64,000 nucleotides of DNA from contig JAFKFV010000024.1 in assembly GCA_017307955.1 (NCBI GenBank), forward strand, positions 19,107-83,106. The letters run 5' to 3'. Below, one piece after another: positions 17,972 through 28,384 of the stretch. The DNA is from Allobosea sp. Lineage in GTDB: Bacteria; Pseudomonadota; Alphaproteobacteria; Rhizobiales; Kaistiaceae. The stretch's first letter is position 1. The number at the start of each line of letters is the position of its first letter. The translations under genes were made by a program, and so were the position numbers. Below the pieces are notes generated by a model. That model saw only the letters and a program-made list of their open reading frames with translations. It was not told the DNA's origin and did no database searches.

Positions 17972-18979
17972 ATGCGAGGCATCACGGCATGGCTGCTGGC
18001 GGCGGCGCTTCTCGGCGCGACGCTCTCTGCCCAGCCCGTAGCGGCGCAAGAGGCCGACCCGGTGCCGCCCGCCGATATCCCTTCCCTGCCCGCCCCGCCC
18101 GTCGACGCAGCGCCGCTGCCGCTGGCGCCGGTGCTGCCGAGCCCGATCGACCCCGGCACGCTGCTGAAGGGCGGCATCGGCCCTGCCGGCCCCGTCGTGC
18201 CGCCGGCGCGCGCGCCGCAGCCGCATGGGTTCGAGCTCGAGGCGAAGCTCACCGGCGACGGCCAGCCGATCTCGAGCGGCATGATCTGGCGTGTCTTCTC
18301 GGAGAAGCGCGGCGCCGATGGAAGGCTGCCGCTGCTGCGCGAGCAGCGCGGCGGCAGCTTCCGGCTCGATCTGCCGCCGGGTAATTACATCGTGAACGCC
18401 GCCTATGGCCGGGCATCGATCTCGCGCCCGCTCTCCGTCACCGGCGAGGGTGGCCGCGACACCTTCGTGCTCAATGCCGGCGGGCTCAAGCTCTCGGCGG
18501 TGGTGGGCAAGGACCAGCCGATCGCGACCGGCCTCTGCCGGTTCGACATCTATCCCGGCAGCGACGAGCAGGACCAGGAGACCAACCCGATCGCGACCGA
18601 CATTGCGCCGGAGGAGATGATCCGCCTCGCCGCCGGCACCTATCACATCGTCAGCCGCTATGGCGACGCCAACGCCGCCGTGCGCGCCGACATCAAGGTC
18701 GAGGCCGGCAAGCTGACCGAGGCGACGCTGTTCCAGCAGGCGGCGCGCATCACGCTGAAGCTCGTCTCGGAGACGGGCGGCGAGGCGCTGGCCAACACGT
18801 CATGGTCGGTGCTGACGCCGGGCGGCGACAGCGTCTTCGACAGCGTCGGCGCCTTCCCGGATGTCGTGCTCGCGATCGGCGACTACACGGCGGTCGCCAA
18901 GCACGACAACCAGATCCACGAGCGCAACTTCACCGTCGAAGCCGGACGCGACCGCGAGGTCGAGGTGCTGGCGAAGTAG
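17972..18979 (+). CDS. Exported Pro-rich protein with beta-sandwich repeats
   Basis: The 335-residue product has a signal peptide (MRGITAWLLAAALLGATLSA, cleavage after VAAQ), a Pro/Ala-rich spacer (about 30-85), then repeated 'gift-wrapped' beta units with the pattern L-P-P/A-G-x-Y-x-V-x-x-x-Y-G, as in FRLDLPPGNYIVNAAYG and IRLAAGTYHIVSRYGDA. These resemble carboxypeptidase-regulatory or PEGA-like folds in periplasmic proteins. The function is unknown. It converges on the ialB-like gene with a 12-bp gap. Confidence 0.7.
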   Translation: MRGITAWLLAAALLGATLSAQPVAAQEADPVPPADIPSLPAPPVDAAPLPLAPVLPSPIDPGTLLKGGIGPAGPVVPPARAPQPHGFELEAKLTGDGQPISSGMIWRVFSEKRGADGRLPLLREQRGGSFRLDLPPGNYIVNAAYGRASISRPLSVTGEGGRDTFVLNAGGLKLSAVVGKDQPIATGLCRFDIYPGSDEQDQETNPIATDIAPEEMIRLAAGTYHIVSRYGDANAAVRADIKVEAGKLTEATLFQQAARITLKLVSETGGEALANTSWSVLTPGGDSVFDSVGAFPDVVLAIGDYTAVAKHDNQIHERNFTVEAGRDREVEVLAK

Positions 18980-18991
18980 CGACGCGCCCCG

Positions 18992-19564
18992 TCAGTTGCG
19001 GAGCGCCGGCACCGCCTGAGCGATACCCTTCAGCGGCACCTTGAAGGCGATGGGCTGGCCATTGGTCGCGACGATCGTCACGCTCGCATCCGACGCGGCG
19101 CCGAGCTCGCGGGCGAGCGCATTGTCGAAGGGACCCGCCGCCTCGCAGCCCAGCCGGTCGCAGAGCACGTAATCGAACTTGTGCGGCTTGCCCGACCCGA
19201 CTGTGAGCACGACGCCGGGCCGCGTCAGTACGCCCAGCGGCACGCGCAGCGCGACGGCCGGCTTGCCGGTGGCGTCGTTGCCGATTTCCCAGACGACGAG
19301 ATTCTGCTGCGTCTTGTTGTTGATGACGCGCAGAATGGCCGAGCAGCTGCGCGCGGCATTCTTGGTCGCGCCATCGCGGCAGGTCACCGTCCAGTTGTCA
19401 TAGACGACGGTCTCCGTCCGGCGCGGCGCGCTGGCCTCGGCCTTCGGTGCCGGCTTGGGGGCCGGCGTCTGCGCCTCGGCGGAAGCGCCCGCGAGGAGAA
19501 TGCCGGCGACGATCGCCGCGGCGGCCGACCGGATGGTGCGAACGGAACGAGGCTCGGCCTGCAT
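18992..19564 (-). CDS. Invasion-associated locus B (IalB) family protein
   Basis: The 190-residue protein has a signal peptide (cleavage near AEAQ), a Pro/Ala-rich linker, then the IalB domain with VYDNWTVTCRD, a cysteine in RSCSAILRV, and two further cysteines in YVLCDRLGCEAAGPF. The family was named from Bartonella but is widespread in non-pathogenic rhizobia, where it is a periplasmic or envelope protein of unknown biochemical role. A terminator hairpin separates it from the autotransporter upstream. Confidence 0.88.
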   Translation of the reverse strand: MQAEPRSVRTIRSAAAAIVAGILLAGASAEAQTPAPKPAPKAEASAPRRTETVVYDNWTVTCRDGATKNAARSCSAILRVINNKTQQNLVVWEIGNDATGKPAVALRVPLGVLTRPGVVLTVGSGKPHKFDYVLCDRLGCEAAGPFDNALARELGAASDASVTIVATNGQPIAFKVPLKGIAQAVPALRN

Positions 19565-19630
19565 ATCGGCGTCCTTCCCTCAGCAGCGCCGGGAACACCG
19601 GCCGCTGCGGACTCTCTTGGAAAACGGGAA

Positions 19631-19656
19631 GCGGGCCCGTCCGAAGACGGGCCCGC
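19631..19656 (-). terminator. Strong intrinsic terminator of the autotransporter gene
   Basis: A perfect 10-bp stem (GCGGGCCCGT / ACGGGCCCGC) closes a loop that reads CTTCGG on the minus strand, a stable UUCG-type loop, followed by a T-rich CCCGTTTT. It starts 20 bp after the autotransporter stop. Confidence 0.85.
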
Positions 19657-19675
19657 CTGGTCTCTCGTCGGCGCC

Positions 19676-22600
19676 TTACCAGTTGTAGCGAATGCCGGTC
19701 AGCGTCGTGCCCGAGGTGAAGTCGTCGCCGAACTTCACATTGGCATTGAGGAAGCCGCTCCAGCCATTGTTGCGGCCGAAGACATTGACGCTGCCGCCGA
19801 GTTCGCCGAACGCGCCGCCGAAATCGTCGGTGGCCGTGAAGGGCGCACCGGCATTCAGGATCGTCGCCGCGTTGTCGCCGGCGAACTCGTACCACAGGCG
19901 ACCGACGGCCGAGGCCTCGATCCAGTAGCTCTCGGCGTCGTAGACGCGGCCGCCGAAGCGCCCGCCGATCGCGCCGCGCCAGCTTTCGCCATCCGTATAG
20001 TCGACGAGGCTGCCCGGAACGCTGGCCATGCTGTCGAGATTGGCGTTGACATAGGCGAGCGTCGCGACCGGCTCGAAATACATCTGCGGCGTCCACGGGA
20101 TCCGGTAACCCGTGTCGAGCACGAAGCCGACCGAGGTCGCATCAGTGGACTGGCTGGCGCCGCCGAAGCCCGTGAGCGTCGGGGCCGTGTAGTCGAGGTT
20201 CAGGAAGTCGGCCTTGACGAGGCCGTCCAGGAAGAACCCGCCATTGATGTAGGTGCCGTAGACGCCAACCGTGCCGCCGCTGTAGTCGCCCGACGTCGGA
20301 GACTGGTCGAAGTCGAGCTGCGAGGTGATGTAGCCGCCGAGGACGCCGAAGATGAGCGCCGACTTGTCGGTGACGTTGCCCCCGATATCGGCGCCGGCCA
20401 TGAAGCCATAGGTGTTCTGGCTGTAGGACGTGTCGAAATCGAAGCTCCGGCCGAGCGCGCTGTAGCCGCCATTGCTATCCCGGTCCATCCAGCTGCCGAC
20501 AGCCTTCGCCCAGACGCCGGGCGTGAGGCTCTTCTGCGCGGCAGCCGCAGCCCCGTCGTCGAGCTTGGACGTGCCGGCGCCCGGAGCCGCCGGCGGATTG
20601 AGGAAGTAGGAGCGCAGATCCGCCTGACGATCGAGCCAGAGGCCGCTGGTCTCGTACCAGATCGTCTGCGCGCCGGTGATGAAGGACGGGAACTCGAAGG
20701 CTTCCTGATCCGGAAGGCCGACAAGCACCTGCGAAGCACCGGTCGAGGTCGGCACGGCCTCGAGATCGTAGAAGAAGAGGCCCTTGTCGATGATGCCTCC
20801 GAAGCGGCTGGAATAGTTGGCCGAATTCGGATCGATCACGAAGTTGCCGCTCGACGTCGTCGTGCCGTTCTGCGTCTCCACGACCGCGATACCGGTCGGG
20901 TTGAAGGCACCCGGGGCGTTGTTGACGTCGTTCACCAGGATCTTCGTCGTGCCGTAGGTCGACAGGCCGCTGATCGGATTGCCGTTCACGTCGAGGCCGC
21001 CCACGACCAGCGTGTCGGAGGTCGAGCCCGGCCCGCCGAGATAGGCATCGACGGCGAGCGTGCTGTTGCCGACGCCGGTGAAGGTGCCGCTCGTATAGGT
21101 CACGTCGCGGCTGGCATTGTAGGCCAGCTGCCCGGCGGTCTCGTCGCTCATGGTGACGAGGCCGACGCCGACATTGGACGGGTCGCCGTTCACGAAGCTC
21201 TCCAGGGCGGAGAGATTGGTCGTCTCCGCGACCGCGCCGTTCAGCGCCGTCTGGATGCGGCCGGGATTGTTCAGCGTGTCCGAGCCGCCGCCGAAATCAT
21301 TGTCTCCGACGACGATCCAGCTGTTGGAGCTGTTGTTGTCGAAGATATCGGCGTTGTCGCTGAGACCGATGCGGCCGACCAGCGTGCCGTCATTGGTGAT
21401 CGTCGTGCCGCCGCCGGTCGAACTGATGGCAAAGCTGCTCGCAGCCGCCGCCAGATCGTCGTTCTCCGGCGTGCTGCCGTCATAGGACCAGGCCGTGACC
21501 AGCGCGCCGCTGCCGATGTCGATCGTCGCGGCGGTGCCGCTGATGATCGAGATGACCGCATTGGCCGAGTCGGTGCCGGCACCGGAGATCACCGCGTCCG
21601 AACCGACCGTCACCGAGGTGACGGCACCGCTGGCGGCGGCGATGGCACTGCCCGCGCCGGTCTCGCCGCTGTCGCCGCGCAGATAGCTGCCACTGCCGGC
21701 CGAGACGCTGGCACTGTCAGTGCTGGAGATCGAGACGGCGTCAGCACCGGCGGAGACGATCGCATCGCTTCCGACGGAGACCGAGACGTCGTCGGAACCC
21801 CCGCCGACGCTGTTGTCCGCCGAGATGCCGACCCCGCCGGCGAGGATGGCGCTGCCCGAGCCGGTGGTGACGGTGATGTCGCCCGACCCGCCCGGCTCCT
21901 TCGTTGCGCCGATGCCGGTCGCCGATGCCGAGAGGGAAACGCCCTCGCCGGTGGTGATGTCGATGTCGCCGGTCTGGTTTTCCGCCGAGACGAGGATGCC
22001 GTCCGTGGCGGAGATCGCCCCATTGGCCGCGACGACGATGTCGCCGGATCCGTCGGACTTGGTCACGTTGATACCGGCGGCACCGGCCATGATCGAGCCG
22101 GAGGCCGTCACCTGGATATCGCCGTTGCTGGTCACCTGGTCGGCGCTGATGCCGTTGAGACCGGCATTGATGTCGCCGGCGGCGTCGACGACGAGCGCCG
22201 TGGTGCCATCGGCATCGCCATAGAACTTGTTGACCGCGATGCCGTCGCCGCCCGCCGTGATCGTGCCGCTCGCGGTCGTCGTCACCTGAACGAGACCAGT
22301 GCCGCCGATGCTCACCGCCGCGACGCCGTCATCGCCGGTCGCGGAGCCGGTGCGGCCGCCGACCGGTCCCTCGACCGTCACGATCGTATCGCCCGAGCCG
22401 CTGTTGAGGGCGTAGACGCCGACACCGTCGGACTGGACCTCCCCGAGCACGTCGACCGTGATATCGCCGCTGCCGAAGCTCGCGGCAGCAACGCCGATCG
22501 AATCCGCCGCGACGGTCCCCGAGGTGGTGACGGCGACGCTGTTGCCGTCGCCATAGGCGAGGCCGCCGATTCCGAGCACGCCCGCCGCGATCACGCCGCT

Positions 22601-25600
22601 GTTGTCGATGGTCACGGTGTTGTCGTTGCCGACCGCGCCCCCGACGAGACCGGCGCCATTCGCCGAAATCGTGCCGCTGTTCGTGGCCGAGACCTGATTG
22701 TCGTCGCCGAAGGCGAGCGCCCCGACGCCGAGGAGGCCGGCCGTCACGCTTCCGTTGTTGGCCGCGGCGACGGTGTTGCCGTTACCCACACCGATGCTGA
22801 TGACACCGGCGATGTCGGGATCCACGACGCCGTAATTGATCGCGTTGACGACGTTGCCATTGCCGACGGCGAGACCGCCGAGGCCGATCTGACCGGCGTC
22901 GACCGTGCCGCTGTTGCCGATGCCGACCATGTTGCCGTCGCCGACCGCGACGCCGACGAGACCGGCGAAGCCGGCGTCGATCATTCCGGTGTCGGTGTTG
23001 AGAACCTGGACCGAGCCGCCATCGCCGAACTGAAGCCCGGCAGCGCCGATGCCATCGGTCGTCACGGAGCCCGAGTTCTTGACCGAAAGCTCATTGCCGT
23101 CGCCGACACCGATACCGAGCATGCCGGCGAGACCGGCGTTCACCGTGCCGCTGTTGAAGACATTGACCCGATTGCCGTCGCCTACCGCGAGCGATCCGAG
23201 GCCGAGCGCTCCGGCGGTGACCGTGCTGGTATTGTCAGACGTGGCGGCAGCGCCATTGCCCACGCTGACGGCAACGACGCCTGCGACGCCCGCGTTCACC
23301 AGGCCGTAATTGTTGGCCATGGCGGGACCGCCATCACCCACGCCGACGGAACCGATCCCGATCAGGCCGGCCTGCACCTCGCCGTAATTGGACGCGGAAA
23401 CGAAGGACATGTCGCCGACGCCCACGGCGACCATGCCGGCCACGTCCGCATCGATCGAGCCCGTGACGCTGTTGCTGGCCAGCACCGAGCCATCATCGCC
23501 GACGGCGACGCCGCCCATTCCCACGAGGCCGGCCATCACGACGCCGTTGTTGGTCGTGCGCACCGCGGCCCCGTTACCGAAGCCGAGGCCGAGCATGCCG
23601 GCGCCATCCGCGTCCACGACGCCGGAATTGGTCAAGGTGGTCCAGGTGCCGTCCCCGACGCCCAGGCCGCCCATGCCGACCAGCGCGGCCGTGGCGTCGC
23701 CATTGTTGGTCAGGTCGACATGAGCGCCTTCGCCGATGCCGACGCCCATGAGGCCCGCAAGGCCGGCATTCACCGTGCCGGTGCCGTCGTTGAGGATCGT
23801 GACCGAACTGCCGTCGCCGACGACGAGACCGCCGACCCCGACGACCCCGGCGCTGACCCCGCCTTCGTTGGTCGCCGACACCGTGTTGCCGTTGCCGATG
23901 GCGACACCGATCATGCCGGCAAGACCGCCACCGACGACGCCATCGACGCCGTTCGAGACCGAGACAGTGCCGTCATTGCCCGAGACGAGACCGCCGACGC
24001 CGACAAGGGCCGCCGACACGTCGCCGTCATTCGTCACGGTGACGCTGTTGGCGTCGCCGATGCCGATGCCCAGCAGACCTGCGAGGCCGGCACTGACGGA
24101 GCCGGTGCTGGTGTTCGAGACGGTGACTTCATTGTCGACGCCATAAGCGAGGCCGCCGACGCCGATGGCGCCCGCGTTGACCACGCCGCTATTGCTGGCC
24201 GAAACCGCGTTGAGATCGCCGACACCGACGCCGACGACGCCGGCGCCGATCGCTTCGATCAGCCCGGCATTCGCGACATCGACGGTGTTGTTGTCGCCGA
24301 CGGCGAGACCGCCCGCGCCGATGAGGCCGGCAAAGACATCGCCATTGTTGGTGACGGAAACGCCGTTGTCGTCGCCGACGCCGACGCCGATGAGACCCGC
24401 GAGGCCGGCATTGACCGTGCCGGTGCCATCGTTGAAGACCGTCACCGAGTTGTCATTGCCGACGGCGAGGCCACCAACGCCCACCAGGCCGGCGGAGACG
24501 CCGCCTTCATTGGCCGCGCTAACGGCGTTGCCGTCGCCGATGGCAACGCCAAGCACTCCTGCCAAACCGGCGCTCGTCGTCCCCGTGGCATTGTTACGGA
24601 CCAGAACATCGTTGCCGTCGCCGTAAGCGAGACCGCCGAGACCGACAAGGCCCGCCGTTACGTCGCCATCGCTGGCCACTTCGATCTTGTTGTCGTCGCC
24701 GACCGCGACGCCGAGGAGGCCCACAAGGCCGGCGTTCACCGTGCCCGTGCTCAAATTGCTGATCGTGACCGAACTGTCGTTGCCATAGGCGAGACCGCCG
24801 AGGCCGATCAATCCGGCCTCGACCACGCCACCGTTGCTGGCGCGGACGATGTTCTCGTCGCCAATGCCGACGCCCACAAGGCCGGCGACACCGGCCTCGA
24901 CCAGACCGGCATTCCCGGCACTGACGAGGTTTCCGTCACCGACCACGAGCGACCCGATACCGATCACATCGGAATTGACCTCGCCATTGCTGCTCCCAAT
25001 CACCGTGTTGCCGTCGCCGATGCCGATCGCGAGCATCCCGGCCAGACCGGCATCGACCGTACCGGTGCCGTCGTTCAGCGCCAGGATCGTATTGCCGTCG
25101 CCCACGCCGACGCTGGCGACACCGGCCAGACCGGCGGTCACGCTGCCGTCATTGCTCGTATTGACGATGTTGCGGTCGCCGATGGCGACACCGACCATGC
25201 CGGCAAGCCCGGCGTCGACCGAACCGGTGTCGCCGTTCTCGACGAGCACCGAGCCGTCGTCGCCATAGACAAGACCGCCAATGCCGACGAGACCGGCCGT
25301 CACCTCGCCCTGGTTATCGACATTCACGACATTGCGGTCGCCGATCGCGGCACCGACCATGCCGGCAAGACCGGCATCCACCGAGCCCGAAGCGGTGTTG
25401 AAGACGCCGACCCCGCTGTCATCGCCATAGGCGAGGCCGCCCATGCCGATCAGGCCGGCCTGGACCACGCCGCCATTGTTGGCGCGGACGTCGTTGCGAT
25501 CGCCGACGCCGACGCTGACAAGGCCGGCCACCCCGGCCTGGACGAGCCCGCCGTTTCCGGAACTGACGAAGTTGTCGTCGCCGACAGCCAGCGAGCCGAT

Positions 25601-27988
25601 GCCGACGAGACCCGCCGTCACGTCGCCATTGCTGCTGACGATCATGGAATTGTCGTCGCCGACCGCCACACCGAGCATGCCGACGAGGCCGGAATCCACC
25701 GTGCCGCTGCCGCTGTTCAGCACCGTCGCCGAGTTTCCGTCGCCGACCGCGACCCCGCCCATGCCAACCAGGCCGGCCGAGACGCTGCCGTCATTGAGGA
25801 TGGAGATCTCGTTGTCGTCGCCGACGGCGAGCCCGCCCATGCCGATCAGATAGCTGTCGATCGATCCGCCATTATAGACATCGACATCCGGGAGGCCCGA
25901 GAGGCTGGCATCGCCGACCTTGACCGCGCCGACGCCGAGGAGCGCCGTCGGCGAGCCGGACGTGACGGTGCCGTTGTTCTCGGCGACCGCGCGGCCATCG
26001 CCGACATTCGCCGCGATGACGCCGATCACGTCGGCATCGACGGAGCTGCCCGTCGTCGCGGTGCTGGTCGCCGTGCCATTGCCGATCGCCAGCGAGGCGA
26101 GGCCGATCAGCGGCGGGTCGATATTGCCATTGAGGGTCGCCGTGGCGTCGCCCTCGTTGGCGATGGCGGCGACGCCGACGAGGCCGCCCGAGACCTTGCC
26201 ATTGGCGGTGACATTGGCATCGCCGAACGTGTTGAAGCCGACGACGCCGGCAAGGCTGCCGCTCACATCGCCGGTGGTGACATCGACCGTGCCGGGCGTT
26301 CCGCCGGTCGAAAGCGAGCCGGCCAGGACGCCGAAGCCGTTATTGCCGGTGACGGCGCCGCCGGTCGTGTCGACATTGACCGCGTTGCCGCCATTGCCGA
26401 GGGCGAGCGCGATCACGCCGCTGCCATTCGTTCCCGTGATGTCGCCGCTGGTGTCGACATTGACCACCGCCTTGCCCTCGCCGAGCGGCAGGCTGGACGG
26501 GTCGGAAAGGTCGATCGAGGAGAGGTCGAAGCTCGACGGATCGCCGGAGATGCTGCCGGCCGCGGCGAGCACGCCGATATCGCCGCCGGTGATGTCCGCC
26601 GAGCCCGTCACCTCCGCCTTGGCCTCGCCGGGCGTGCCGCCGAGGCTGCCGGCCGCCGCGATTGCGGCGACGCCGAAGCCGTTGGTGCCGGTCACCGAGG
26701 CGCCATCGGCATCGACGCTCGCGAGCGTATCCATGTTGAGGCCGAGCGCCGTCGCGCTGATGCCGTTTTCGGCGCCAACGACCGTCGCGGTGCCGCTGGT
26801 ATTGACCTCGGCAACCCCGCCAAGCCCGAGCGCGCCGGTCGAGACGACAGCAATACCGTCGCCGGAATTTCCGGTGACCGAACCATTCTCGACATTGACC
26901 TCGCCGACGCCGCCGAGCGTCATGACATTGATGCCGGTGTCGCCGCCGGTGACGGTGGTGCCGTCGGTGGTGATGTTGCCGGAGACGCCGTTCACGTCGA
27001 TGCCGTTGCCGGCGATGCCCTCGACCGAGCCGCCCGTCAGGTCGATCGTCGTGATGCCGCCCGAGGCGGCGATGCCGTTGTCGCCGCCGATGACGGTCGT
27101 GCCGGACGTGGTGATGGAATTGACGAGACCGCTGGTCGCGATGCCGTCGCCGGATATGCCCTTGATCGTGCCGTCGGTCAGATTGAGCGTATTCGACGCG
27201 CTGAGCGCGCTGATGCCGTTCTGCCCGCCGGTGACGTCGGTACCGTTGGTGGTGATCGAGGTCGTGAGGTCCGTGGCGCCGCCATCCGAAAGGATGCCGT
27301 CGCCATTCGTGCCCTCGACGGATCCGCCGGTCAGATTCGCGACATTGTTGGCACCGTCGAGCCGGATGCCATTGTTCGAACCGGTCACAGTTGTATTCGT
27401 CGTGGTGACCTTCGCCGTGACCGTGGCGTCCACGATGATGCCGTCGCCATTATTGCCCTTGACGGCCGTACCGTCGCCCAACGCGCCGTTGACGGTAACG
27501 GTCGCATTGAGTCCGACGGCATTAATGCCGGAATTGGCGCCGGTTACCGTGGAGCCCGAGCCTCCGGTATAGGTGGCAGAGCCGAGCACCGGCCCGCCAA
27601 GCACGTCGACGCCGTTCTGCCCCGAGATCGTGCTCGTGACGGAACCGTTGTTGTTGAACACCGCGTTCTGGGCGGCACCACCGCCCTTCACGCCGGCGCC
27701 GGCGCCGGTCACGCTGACGCCGCTCTTGACGGTGACGGTGACGGGGCTGAGCTGCAGGCCCGGGGTCGTGAGCCGGTTGTTCGTCGTGGTGACGGTGTTG
27801 CTGCTATAGGTCTTGTCGGCACGCGCCGGCGCGGCTGCACCGACGATCAGGGCCAGCGCGAGGGTGGTGGCGATCCCTGTCGAGCACAGCAGCCGCGACC
27901 GGAACTCGGAAAGCGGCGGGCGGCCTGATTCGTTAGCCCACTCAGCATTTCCCGCACGTGCAATCGACACCACTTCGACCTCCCTCAT
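19676..27988 (-). CDS. Giant autotransporter adhesin, 2770 residues
   Basis: This is a type Va secretion protein. The N-terminus is extended (about 58 residues, hydrophobic core STGIATTLALALIVGAAAPA, cleavage near ARADK). The passenger has three zones. The first (about 60-590) has beta-helix repeats with TVTGGDNGI-like units. The second (about 590-1850) holds some 47 tandem repeats of 26-28 residues. The third (about 1850-2150) has GDI/V-T-V units. A linker leads to a C-terminal beta-barrel (about 2480-2770) that begins GVWAKAVGSWMDRDSNGGY and ends in aromatic RYNW. The protein is almost free of cysteine. It probably forms a long rod at the cell surface for adhesion or aggregation. The function is inferred from architecture. 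Confidence 0.92.
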   Translation of the reverse strand: MREVEVVSIARAGNAEWANESGRPPLSEFRSRLLCSTGIATTLALALIVGAAAPARADKTYSSNTVTTTNNRLTTPGLQLSPVTVTVKSGVSVTGAGAGVKGGGAAQNAVFNNNGSVTSTISGQNGVDVLGGPVLGSATYTGGSGSTVTGANSGINAVGLNATVTVNGALGDGTAVKGNNGDGIIVDATVTAKVTTTNTTVTGSNNGIRLDGANNVANLTGGSVEGTNGDGILSDGGATDLTTSITTNGTDVTGGQNGISALSASNTLNLTDGTIKGISGDGIATSGLVNSITTSGTTVIGGDNGIAASGGITTIDLTGGSVEGIAGNGIDVNGVSGNITTDGTTVTGGDTGINVMTLGGVGEVNVENGSVTGNSGDGIAVVSTGALGLGGVAEVNTSGTATVVGAENGISATALGLNMDTLASVDADGASVTGTNGFGVAAIAAAGSLGGTPGEAKAEVTGSADITGGDIGVLAAAGSISGDPSSFDLSSIDLSDPSSLPLGEGKAVVNVDTSGDITGTNGSGVIALALGNGGNAVNVDTTGGAVTGNNGFGVLAGSLSTGGTPGTVDVTTGDVSGSLAGVVGFNTFGDANVTANGKVSGGLVGVAAIANEGDATATLNGNIDPPLIGLASLAIGNGTATSTATTGSSVDADVIGVIAANVGDGRAVAENNGTVTSGSPTALLGVGAVKVGDASLSGLPDVDVYNGGSIDSYLIGMGGLAVGDDNEISILNDGSVSAGLVGMGGVAVGDGNSATVLNSGSGTVDSGLVGMLGVAVGDDNSMIVSSNGDVTAGLVGIGSLAVGDDNFVSSGNGGLVQAGVAGLVSVGVGDRNDVRANNGGVVQAGLIGMGGLAYGDDSGVGVFNTASGSVDAGLAGMVGAAIGDRNVVNVDNQGEVTAGLVGIGGLVYGDDGSVLVENGDTGSVDAGLAGMVGVAIGDRNIVNTSNDGSVTAGLAGVASVGVGDGNTILALNDGTGTVDAGLAGMLAIGIGDGNTVIGSSNGEVNSDVIGIGSLVVGDGNLVSAGNAGLVEAGVAGLVGVGIGDENIVRASNGGVVEAGLIGLGGLAYGNDSSVTISNLSTGTVNAGLVGLLGVAVGDDNKIEVASDGDVTAGLVGLGGLAYGDGNDVLVRNNATGTTSAGLAGVLGVAIGDGNAVSAANEGGVSAGLVGVGGLAVGNDNSVTVFNDGTGTVNAGLAGLIGVGVGDDNGVSVTNNGDVFAGLIGAGGLAVGDNNTVDVANAGLIEAIGAGVVGVGVGDLNAVSASNSGVVNAGAIGVGGLAYGVDNEVTVSNTSTGSVSAGLAGLLGIGIGDANSVTVTNDGDVSAALVGVGGLVSGNDGTVSVSNGVDGVVGGGLAGMIGVAIGNGNTVSATNEGGVSAGVVGVGGLVVGDGSSVTILNDGTGTVNAGLAGLMGVGIGEGAHVDLTNNGDATAALVGMGGLGVGDGTWTTLTNSGVVDADGAGMLGLGFGNGAAVRTTNNGVVMAGLVGMGGVAVGDDGSVLASNSVTGSIDADVAGMVAVGVGDMSFVSASNYGEVQAGLIGIGSVGVGDGGPAMANNYGLVNAGVAGVVAVSVGNGAAATSDNTSTVTAGALGLGSLAVGDGNRVNVFNSGTVNAGLAGMLGIGVGDGNELSVKNSGSVTTDGIGAAGLQFGDGGSVQVLNTDTGMIDAGFAGLVGVAVGDGNMVGIGNSGTVDAGQIGLGGLAVGNGNVVNAINYGVVDPDIAGVISIGVGNGNTVAAANNGSVTAGLLGVGALAFGDDNQVSATNSGTISANGAGLVGGAVGNDNTVTIDNSGVIAAGVLGIGGLAYGDGNSVAVTTSGTVAADSIGVAAASFGSGDITVDVLGEVQSDGVGVYALNSGSGDTIVTVEGPVGGRTGSATGDDGVAAVSIGGTGLVQVTTTASGTITAGGDGIAVNKFYGDADGTTALVVDAAGDINAGLNGISADQVTSNGDIQVTASGSIMAGAAGINVTKSDGSGDIVVAANGAISATDGILVSAENQTGDIDITTGEGVSLSASATGIGATKEPGGSGDITVTTGSGSAILAGGVGISADNSVGGGSDDVSVSVGSDAIVSAGADAVSISSTDSASVSAGSGSYLRGDSGETGAGSAIAAASGAVTSVTVGSDAVISGAGTDSANAVISIISGTAATIDIGSGALVTAWSYDGSTPENDDLAAAASSFAISSTGGGTTITNDGTLVGRIGLSDNADIFDNNSSNSWIVVGDNDFGGGSDTLNNPGRIQTALNGAVAETTNLSALESFVNGDPSNVGVGLVTMSDETAGQLAYNASRDVTYTSGTFTGVGNSTLAVDAYLGGPGSTSDTLVVGGLDVNGNPISGLSTYGTTKILVNDVNNAPGAFNPTGIAVVETQNGTTTSSGNFVIDPNSANYSSRFGGIIDKGLFFYDLEAVPTSTGASQVLVGLPDQEAFEFPSFITGAQTIWYETSGLWLDRQADLRSYFLNPPAAPGAGTSKLDDGAAAAAQKSLTPGVWAKAVGSWMDRDSNGGYSALGRSFDFDTSYSQNTYGFMAGADIGGNVTDKSALIFGVLGGYITSQLDFDQSPTSGDYSGGTVGVYGTYINGGFFLDGLVKADFLNLDYTAPTLTGFGGASQSTDATSVGFVLDTGYRIPWTPQMYFEPVATLAYVNANLDSMASVPGSLVDYTDGESWRGAIGGRFGGRVYDAESYWIEASAVGRLWYEFAGDNAATILNAGAPFTATDDFGGAFGELGGSVNVFGRNNGWSGFLNANVKFGDDFTSGTTLTGIRYNW
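22480..26215 (-). repeat. About 47 tandem coding repeats of roughly 80 bp
   Basis: Within the passenger the unit [LV]-x-G-x-x-G-[LV]-x-[VY]-G-[DN]-x-x-x-V-x-x-x-N-x-G-x-V-x-A-G recurs about 47 times, 26-28 residues each, by my count. Two variants tend to alternate: one reads LVGxGGLAVG and the other LAGMLGVAIG. At DNA level copies are diverged, so this is old or selected repetition rather than a fresh expansion. Confidence 0.85.
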
Positions 27989-28384
27989 GCCCCGTCCACA
28001 CTAACCCGGCCCCGCCAGAGCTTCGCTTTGGCAGAGCGCGGATCATGGACGCATTGATGGTAAGGCTGCCCCCACCATTGGTGAGGCTATCGCTGCAAAT
28101 CGCAAACGCAGAAGTGCCACTTTTCTGAGCGATCGGAATGTTGGGCGGTTGTCTGACGAGTGTGACCGAGATGCCACAACCATTGCAGCCAACCGCCCGT
28201 ATGACGCACCCGAATTTTCAGCGGCGGTTCAATTCGAGCGGCGGCGGCAAGCCTGCCCGGCGGAAGGGACGATGGCGGCCCGGCGCCAGATGCCGCTTCG
28301 GCGATGGAAACCCTCGACGGGGTCCTGATTCGCTGCGGAGCGCGGCATCCGCCACGCTCCGCTTTGTTGCGATGCCAGTGGCGG
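27989..28384. other. Intergenic region upstream of the autotransporter
   Basis: These 396 bp hold the autotransporter promoter region and, at 28336-28361, a hairpin just behind thrS (CGGAGCGCGGC / GCCACGCTCCG, 4-nt loop, one wobble pair) that may end thrS transcription. Composition is less GC-rich around 28030-28210. I see no gene there. Confidence 0.5.

Noticed and set aside
22480..26215. Tandem repeats that could be mistaken for a CRISPR array
   Set aside because: The units are about 80 bp, diverged, in frame and encode the passenger repeat; there are no identical repeats with unique spacers and no cas genes.
19181..27928. An open frame of 2915 residues on the plus strand, opposite the autotransporter
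   Set aside because: It is rich in Arg/Ala/Asp/His repeats that mirror the autotransporter codons, has no signal or domain, and is explained by GC-rich codon use on the real gene.
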